Below, in pieces: positions 23,882 to 28,472 of a stretch of 28,472 bases of DNA. The notes under the pieces are model-generated. The model searched no databases, was not told the DNA's origin, and was given only the letters and a program-made list of their open reading frames with translations. A program made the translations under genes and the position numbers. This stretch comes from Flavobacteriales bacterium UBA6969 (lineage in GTDB: Bacteria > Bacteroidota > Bacteroidia > Flavobacteriales_D > Sanyastnellaceae): assembly GCA_002448555.1 (NCBI GenBank), contig DJYV01000031.1, positions 1 to 28,472 on the forward strand, given 5' to 3'. Position 1 is the stretch's first letter. Each line of letters begins with the position of its first letter.

Positions 23882-24784
23882 CTATGGCTGCATTCCCTTC
23901 AATGCCGCTTTGAACTCCGCCTCTGATAAGATGGGGATTTGCTTTACCACGCACGTCGCGTACTTCGAAACCCCCATTTTGGCATCCGCGACTAGGAAGT
24001 CAATCCCTCCCTTGATGTACCGTTTGTATTGCAAACCCTTCCGGATGCCTGCTTCGCGGAGTTTGGACTTGGATGCATGATCAAACCCACTCAGAATGAA
24101 GCGTTGACCCGGCGCCATCTGTTCCAGCGGAACCGTTGGCTTCCAGGCGATCAACTCATGGGAATAGTCCGCCCGTGTGCGCTGACCGGTAGGCTTCGCT
24201 GCGATTTTGATGCGGTCTTGGTACTGCGGGATGCGATGCGCGGTCCATTGGTTGGATTTGACCAAAGCATCCCACGCATCAATCCCCTGCTCCTTGGCCA
24301 CCTCTTCAACAATGGCAGCACATATGCGCGCGTCACTTTCCGGATTGTGGTGATCCAACTTCCATTGGAAGTGCCGCGCAACGTGCTTAATGCCGTGTTT
24401 GGGCATTTCGTTCCAGTGCCCTTTTGCCAATTCCAATGTGCAGTAAAACACAGGACCTGAAGCTGCGTCCAATCCGTGGAAAGAAAAGGCATGCCCCAAG
24501 TGCTTGCATTCCACCACACCGGCATTGTGTGCTACCACGGGCGCGTCACCAATCAAACGCTCCACCTCTTCCCAAATGGCTGGAAAAGCTGGTGCCATCA
24601 GGACGTCTTTCAAACCGTAGTCAAAATTCCACCGCTGCCAGTCACCAAAGGACTCTACCACCGGGCGAACCAACGACCGAAACCGCCCCACCTCTTGTCC
24701 GTTTTCCATCAGGACAACCCCGACTTCGCAAATGTTGCCGGTATCGCTCGTAGCGCACTCCAAATCCAATGCCGCGTACCTCAT
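23882..24784 (-). CDS. DnaQ-like 3'-5' exonuclease with C-terminal BRCT-like domain
   Basis: This 300-residue protein has an N-terminal DEDDh (DnaQ-type) exonuclease fold and a C-terminal BRCT-like domain. The first motif is D7-x-E9 (ALDLECAT). The third is H146-x4-D151 (HHNPESDARICA). The middle segment FYCTLELAKGHWNEMP is typical of this exonuclease-BRCT group. The second motif is altered: canonical HNAxFDxxxL appears as HNAGVVECKHL (86-96), so the expected Asp is absent and Glu92 may stand in for it after a one-residue insertion. The BRCT-like region covers about 227-297 (FILSGFDHASKSKLREAG ... IPILSEAEF). The start overlaps the ligA stop (ATGA), pointing to a joint role in DNA repair or replication. 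The fold is secure; catalytic activity is uncertain. Confidence 0.85.
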   Translation of the reverse strand: MRYAALDLECATSDTGNICEVGVVLMENGQEVGRFRSLVRPVVESFGDWQRWNFDYGLKDVLMAPAFPAIWEEVERLIGDAPVVAHNAGVVECKHLGHAFSFHGLDAASGPVFYCTLELAKGHWNEMPKHGIKHVARHFQWKLDHHNPESDARICAAIVEEVAKEQGIDAWDALVKSNQWTAHRIPQYQDRIKIAAKPTGQRTRADYSHELIAWKPTVPLEQMAPGQRFILSGFDHASKSKLREAGIRKGLQYKRYIKGGIDFLVADAKMGVSKYATCVVKQIPILSEAEFKAALKGMQP

Positions 24785-27243
24785 GGTTCCTCTTTTTCCA
24801 ATTCGTTCATCAGGTCATCATACCCCCAGACCGTGACCCCGATTTCCTGGGCTTTCGTCAACTTCGACCCGGCCTTTTCGCCCGCCACAAGGACGCTGGT
24901 TTTTTTGCTCACCGAGCCGCTCACCTTCCCGCCGTTGGCACGGATGATGTCTGCCAATTCTTCTCGGGGCACCGGGTGGGTGCCGGTGATAACGAACGTC
25001 TTTCCAGCGAAGGCATCGCCCCCGCGTTGCGAAGCGGCAGCGGCATCGAGTTCCAAGTTCACCCCTGCCTGGCGCAGTGCCGTGAGCACCTCCAGCGCAT
25101 GAGGATCTTGGAAGAAAGCATGGACGCTGCGCGCAATCTCTCCTCCAACTCCGTGAATGGCACTGATGGCTTCCTCATCGGCTTGCGACAAGGCTTCCAG
25201 GTGCCCGAAATGATGGGCCAGCAAAATCGCCGTTTCGGATCCCACGTGCCGAATGCCAATGGCGTAGAGGACCTTGTCAAACGGCTGGCCTTTGGAAGCT
25301 TCAATGGCGCGTAGAAGTTTCTCCAATTCTTTTTCGCCCAAGCGCTGCCGGGTGCGCTCCGTGAGCCGGTGCAAAAATGCTAGCAGGTGCTCCCATTCGT
25401 TTCGGTCCATGCCCCATCCCTCGCGGTCCCATGCCAGTGCCGATGGTCCGATGAGCAATTCGTCCGCATGCGCCAGGTCGCGGGCCCGATCCAGGATGTC
25501 CGCCGCCATCGGTACGGTGGTCCCAACGGCCTGTTCCAGGTACGCTTGCCATGGCGCACCGCGCTCGGGAAGCGGCCCATAGTCAATCAGGTCACCGCTT
25601 TGAACGGCATCGTGCACGGCCTTCTTGGAAACCGGTGTCGCTGAGAGGCTCGATCGCTCGCCTTTTTTGTTCCGGTACCTCCACACCGCCAGTGCGTGCA
25701 CCCGCTGGATGTAAAGCTCGTCATCATCGGTGGATGCGGTGGTTTTGTACAGAACCGTGGATTCGCGCCATTCCTCGGTCGCACGCGCATGGAGTGCGTA
25801 GAGATCACCTGCGTGTCGGACCCCGCCCTTCTGAACAAGCAATTCAATGATTTCGGGACCCAACCCGTCGATGTTCATGGCCTTTCGGCTGACAAAATGC
25901 TCGATGCGCCCCAACACTTGCGGCGGACACGTGGACTCGTTTGGGCAATAATGCTTGGCCTCCCCCTCCTCCCGGACCAATGCCGTGCCGCACTCTGGGC
26001 AAGCCGTGATGTACACGAGGGGTTCGGATGAAGCCCCCCGCGCTTCGGTGTTTACACCGACGACTTTTGGAATGATTTCGCCACCCTTTTCAACCAGGAC
26101 CTCATCCCCAATGCGAATGTCCATCGCCGAAATCTGGTCGGCGTTGTGGAGGGAGGCGCGCTTCACCGTCGTTCCGGCGATCAGCACCGGCTCCAGTTCT
26201 GCAACCGGCGTGATGGCGCCTGTGCGCCCCACTTGATATGTCACTGCATTAAGCGTGGTCGCCTGTTGCTCAGATTCAAATTTGTATGCAATGGCCCACC
26301 GGGGGCTTTTGGCCGTCATACCCAATTCAGACTGCTGGCTGTAGGCGTTGACCTTGATGACGATTCCATCGATGGCAAATGGAAGCGCGTGGCGTGCGGA
26401 ATCCCAATGCGCGATGAAGTCTAAAATGCCTTCAATTGTGGTCGCAACCTCTACCATGCGCTTCGCAGGCGATGGGGTCGGGAACCCCCACGCCACGGCT
26501 TGTTGAATGGACGCCATGTGGCTTTCAATGGAGGCGTTTGCTGCGACCACGCTGTACAGCATGCAATCGAGTGGTCGACTAGCGACGACGCGACTGTCCT
26601 GGCTCTTGAGCGTTCCCGCAGCCGTGTTTCGCGGGTTGGCAAATGGGGGTTTGTCGGCAGCGACCTGGGCCGCGTTCAATGCTTCAAACCCGGCCCACGG
26701 AAAGAAAATTTCCCCGCGGATTTCCAACGTCTCAGGAGCCGTTTCGTTCAGCTGAAGGGGAATGCGCTTGATGGTTCGAACATTCGCGGTAATGTCCTCC
26801 CCAATAGCGCCGTCGCCTCGGGTCAAGGCGCGCTGAAGCTTGCCGTTCTCGTACTGCAACGCAATGGCCACGCCATCGTATTTCAACTCCATGACAAATT
26901 CCACCTCCTCACCTTCGAGAATCTTGTCTGTACGCTCCGCCCAATCAGCGATGTCCTCCGCATTGTACGAATTGGTGAGTGACAACATCGGAGCGCTGTG
27001 GGGGACTTTCTCAAACCGATCGGTGATGTCACCACCCACACGCTGAGACGGTGAATTGGGATCCGCCCATTCCGGATGGTCCGCCTCGGCTTTCATCAAG
27101 CACTCCATCAAGCGGTCAAAATCACGATCAGAAACGATGGGCTGAGCATCGACATAATACCGCCTGTTGTGCGCGTGCAACTCCTTGCGCAGTTGCTCCA
27201 ATTCCGCGCGCGTGCTCGGCAGTTGATCGGGGTCCCAACTCAT
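24781..27243 (-). CDS. ligA: NAD+-dependent DNA ligase LigA with an unusual internal insertion
   Basis: LigA seals nicks in duplex DNA using NAD+. At 820 residues it is about 150 longer than the usual 670. All parts are present. The Ia domain contains HAHNRRYYVDAQPIVSD, and the adenylation domain has the catalytic Lys121 in ELKYDG. An OB fold (QVGRTGAITPVAELEPV) is followed by a Cys4 zinc finger with Cys415, 418, 433 and 439. Helix-hairpin-helix repeats lie around 640-720 (GIRHVGSETA, IHGVGGEIA), and a BRCT domain at 743-820 (GKTFVITGTHPVPREE). The extra residues sit between DLYALHARA (about 488) and LGEKELEKLLRAIE (about 635), within the first HhH region. The ATG at 27243 has a -7-like box four bases upstream. 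The stop overlaps the exonuclease start. Confidence 0.96.
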   Translation of the reverse strand: MSWDPDQLPSTRAELEQLRKELHAHNRRYYVDAQPIVSDRDFDRLMECLMKAEADHPEWADPNSPSQRVGGDITDRFEKVPHSAPMLSLTNSYNAEDIADWAERTDKILEGEEVEFVMELKYDGVAIALQYENGKLQRALTRGDGAIGEDITANVRTIKRIPLQLNETAPETLEIRGEIFFPWAGFEALNAAQVAADKPPFANPRNTAAGTLKSQDSRVVASRPLDCMLYSVVAANASIESHMASIQQAVAWGFPTPSPAKRMVEVATTIEGILDFIAHWDSARHALPFAIDGIVIKVNAYSQQSELGMTAKSPRWAIAYKFESEQQATTLNAVTYQVGRTGAITPVAELEPVLIAGTTVKRASLHNADQISAMDIRIGDEVLVEKGGEIIPKVVGVNTEARGASSEPLVYITACPECGTALVREEGEAKHYCPNESTCPPQVLGRIEHFVSRKAMNIDGLGPEIIELLVQKGGVRHAGDLYALHARATEEWRESTVLYKTTASTDDDELYIQRVHALAVWRYRNKKGERSSLSATPVSKKAVHDAVQSGDLIDYGPLPERGAPWQAYLEQAVGTTVPMAADILDRARDLAHADELLIGPSALAWDREGWGMDRNEWEHLLAFLHRLTERTRQRLGEKELEKLLRAIEASKGQPFDKVLYAIGIRHVGSETAILLAHHFGHLEALSQADEEAISAIHGVGGEIARSVHAFFQDPHALEVLTALRQAGVNLELDAAAASQRGGDAFAGKTFVITGTHPVPREELADIIRANGGKVSGSVSKKTSVLVAGEKAGSKLTKAQEIGVTVWGYDDLMNELEKEEP

Positions 27244-27247
27244 GCCT

Positions 27248-27255
27248 TAAAGGTA
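27248..27255 (-). promoter_or_regulatory. -7-like box TACCTTTA of ligA
   Basis: The minus strand reads TACCTTTA, identical to the mazG box except for its last base, and is separated from the ligA ATG by exactly four bases (AGGC). A TTG lies about 25 bases upstream, slightly far for a -33 element. The geometry predicts a leaderless ligA transcript. Confidence 0.5.
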
Positions 27256-27379
27256 AAAATGCGCTGTGCACAGGCCGCTTCAAAAAGCTCGTAATCTACT
27301 GCAATTAATCCACAATTCCCTCGGAAAACCCACCCTTGAGCATACGTCATGTGCACGTGTGCGGCATTTACTTTACAAC

Positions 27380-28472
27380 ATGCCACGCCGTGCAGCCCAT
27401 CGATTGATTTTGCTCCTGCTTACAGGCGGATTGGCCGGGTGCTCAAGTTTGAACAAATCCACCTCATCGCAAGTCGCCGTGGAGCCCTCGAGCGGGTCAG
27501 ATGTGCGCATTTTGAAGGATGCGTGGAATTGGGATGAAGGCTTTCATTACGCACACCAAGGAGACGGCATGGCGCTCATTCGATTGGACAACAATGAACC
27601 CGTCCATTTGATTCGCCTCGAACAGCCGGGCGCCTACCCTGAGGTTCACCCCCTCTTTCCGACGGCCCGTAATCCACTGAAGGCATTGGATGTTGGAGCT
27701 GCAGCGGCTTGCGCAGCAGGTGGAGCAGTCCTGCTGGCTTCCGACCAACCCAAAGGCGCTGCTTGGGCCGCTTTTGCAGGCGCGGTAGCCAACGGCCTTG
27801 GCACCTTGAGCAAGCCCCGGAAGGTGTACCAAAGCGGTTATTACTTCGAAAGACTTGAGCCGCTGCCAATCGGCAACCCAACCAATCCCTCCCTGCACAT
27901 CGAAGGCTTTCACATGCGCATTCCCGAAGGTGAGCACTCTTGGCACTACTTCCAGAACATGGAACGGTACCGCGACAACCGCGTCGAATTTGTCAGCGCT
28001 TCGGAAGAATCCATCGAAATTGAGTACTCCAACTTGGACGAAGAATTGAACGCATTCCTCATCGCTCAAGGATTTCAGCCAGAACCGAAGGAGGGCATGT
28101 TTCAGCGCGGTGAAGCCATAGAGATCACGGGGCAATTGACGCGGGTTCGGGAACACCGCGTGCAGAACATCGTCCGGTATGAACTGGAAACCGCCTGGTG
28201 GCTCTACAATGCATTCGGCATTGCAAGCGATACCGCCCACGTCACCACGGCTTCCAACTGGGCCTTGTACAACTTCTCCAATCCTAGATTCGACCGGGAT
28301 TTGATTTCAGAGGCCGTCGTGCAAGCGATGTTTGAGTCGCTGGAATCAACGGCATTTCGAGGCAAGCTCAATCGCATCGAAAACCTCGAATCGGAATGGA
28401 CAAAAGAATGGAAGTCCGTCCCCCTGACTGCTGCCTCAGCTCCGGCTGGACGGGTTTCCTCGGCATTGCAAT
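27380..28472 (+). CDS. Lipoprotein of unknown function, C-terminus cut by window edge
   Basis: The reading frame starts at the ATG at 27380 and runs open to the right edge (364 residues visible). The N-terminus MPRRAAHRLILLLLTGGLAGC has a textbook lipobox (LAGC, Cys21), so the mature protein should be anchored in a membrane. After it comes a segment of about 100 residues, partly Ala/Gly-rich (GAAAACAAGGAVLLA at about 97-111), that could be a short hydrophobic hairpin. Further on is a mixed alpha/beta region containing many Glu, Trp and Tyr residues (SWHYFQNMERYRDNRVEF, RYELETAWWLYNAFG). I recognise no catalytic motif or family in the visible part; the missing C-terminus may hold the diagnostic domain. 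It is divergent from ligA across a 136-base interval. A weak -7-like TACTTTAC lies three bases before the ATG. Confidence 0.75.
   Translation, partial: MPRRAAHRLILLLLTGGLAGCSSLNKSTSSQVAVEPSSGSDVRILKDAWNWDEGFHYAHQGDGMALIRLDNNEPVHLIRLEQPGAYPEVHPLFPTARNPLKALDVGAAAACAAGGAVLLASDQPKGAAWAAFAGAVANGLGTLSKPRKVYQSGYYFERLEPLPIGNPTNPSLHIEGFHMRIPEGEHSWHYFQNMERYRDNRVEFVSASEESIEIEYSNLDEELNAFLIAQGFQPEPKEGMFQRGEAIEITGQLTRVREHRVQNIVRYELETAWWLYNAFGIASDTAHVTTASNWALYNFSNPRFDRDLISEAVVQAMFESLESTAFRGKLNRIENLESEWTKEWKSVPLTAASAPAGRVSSALQ

Noticed and set aside
1..28472. Mobile element, prophage, defence island or biosynthetic cluster
   Set aside because: No transposase, integrase, tRNA, direct or inverted terminal repeats, restriction, toxin-antitoxin or biosynthetic core genes were seen; the genes are core or envelope functions with uniform composition.

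Overview
The window is chromosomal DNA of a Bacteroidota bacterium, most likely an aquatic or marine member of the Flavobacteriales. The reasons are: a complete Na+-translocating NADH:quinone reductase operon of the Bacteroidota type with apbE behind it; a DUF5103 (type IX secretion plug) protein; a gliding-motility-type C-terminal sorting domain on a lectin; a TonB receptor with an N-terminal carboxypeptidase-regulatory domain; a Bacteroidota-type acyloxyacyl hydrolase; and Bacteroidota -7 promoter boxes (TAnnTTTG). The content is core and housekeeping or envelope genes. I see no tRNA, rRNA, CRISPR array, insertion sequence, prophage or attachment site, and no gene-free stretch over about 140 bases.

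Layout. 1-3412 (minus): mazG, a GIN-domain lipoprotein and an M1 metallopeptidase cut by the left edge, possibly one unit. 3448-4527 (plus): PagL-like acyloxyacyl hydrolase, meeting tail to tail with 4528-6306 (minus), a secreted beta-structure protein with two Cys-rich repeats and a dockerin-like tail. 6400-6603 (plus): a 67-residue membrane protein with four cysteines. 6619-13759 (minus): nqrA-B-C-D-E-F-apbE, a tightly packed operon encoding the Na+ pump and the enzyme that attaches FMN to it. 13843-15198 (plus): DUF5103 protein. 15225-18631 (plus): SDR oxidoreductase, glycosyltransferase, peptide chain release factor 3. 18642-23872 (plus): a small carboxypeptidase-regulatory protein, a TonB-dependent receptor and a T9SS-exported L-type lectin. 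23882-27243 (minus): ligA with an enlarged middle region, overlapping a DnaQ-like exonuclease-BRCT protein. 27380 to the right edge (plus): a lipoprotein of unknown function.

The most unusual pattern is regulatory. Several genes have a TAnnTTTG-like -7 box ending exactly 4 bases before the start codon, which puts the predicted transcription start on or next to the start codon. That predicts leaderless mRNAs. At three same-strand junctions the TAA stop of the upstream gene forms the first bases of the next gene's candidate box. The other leads are a roughly 140-residue insertion in LigA, an exonuclease active-site motif lacking the usual Asp, and a PagL-like enzyme with Asn where the catalytic Glu is expected. 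I did not find a clearly new multi-gene system such as defence, biosynthesis or a mobile element.
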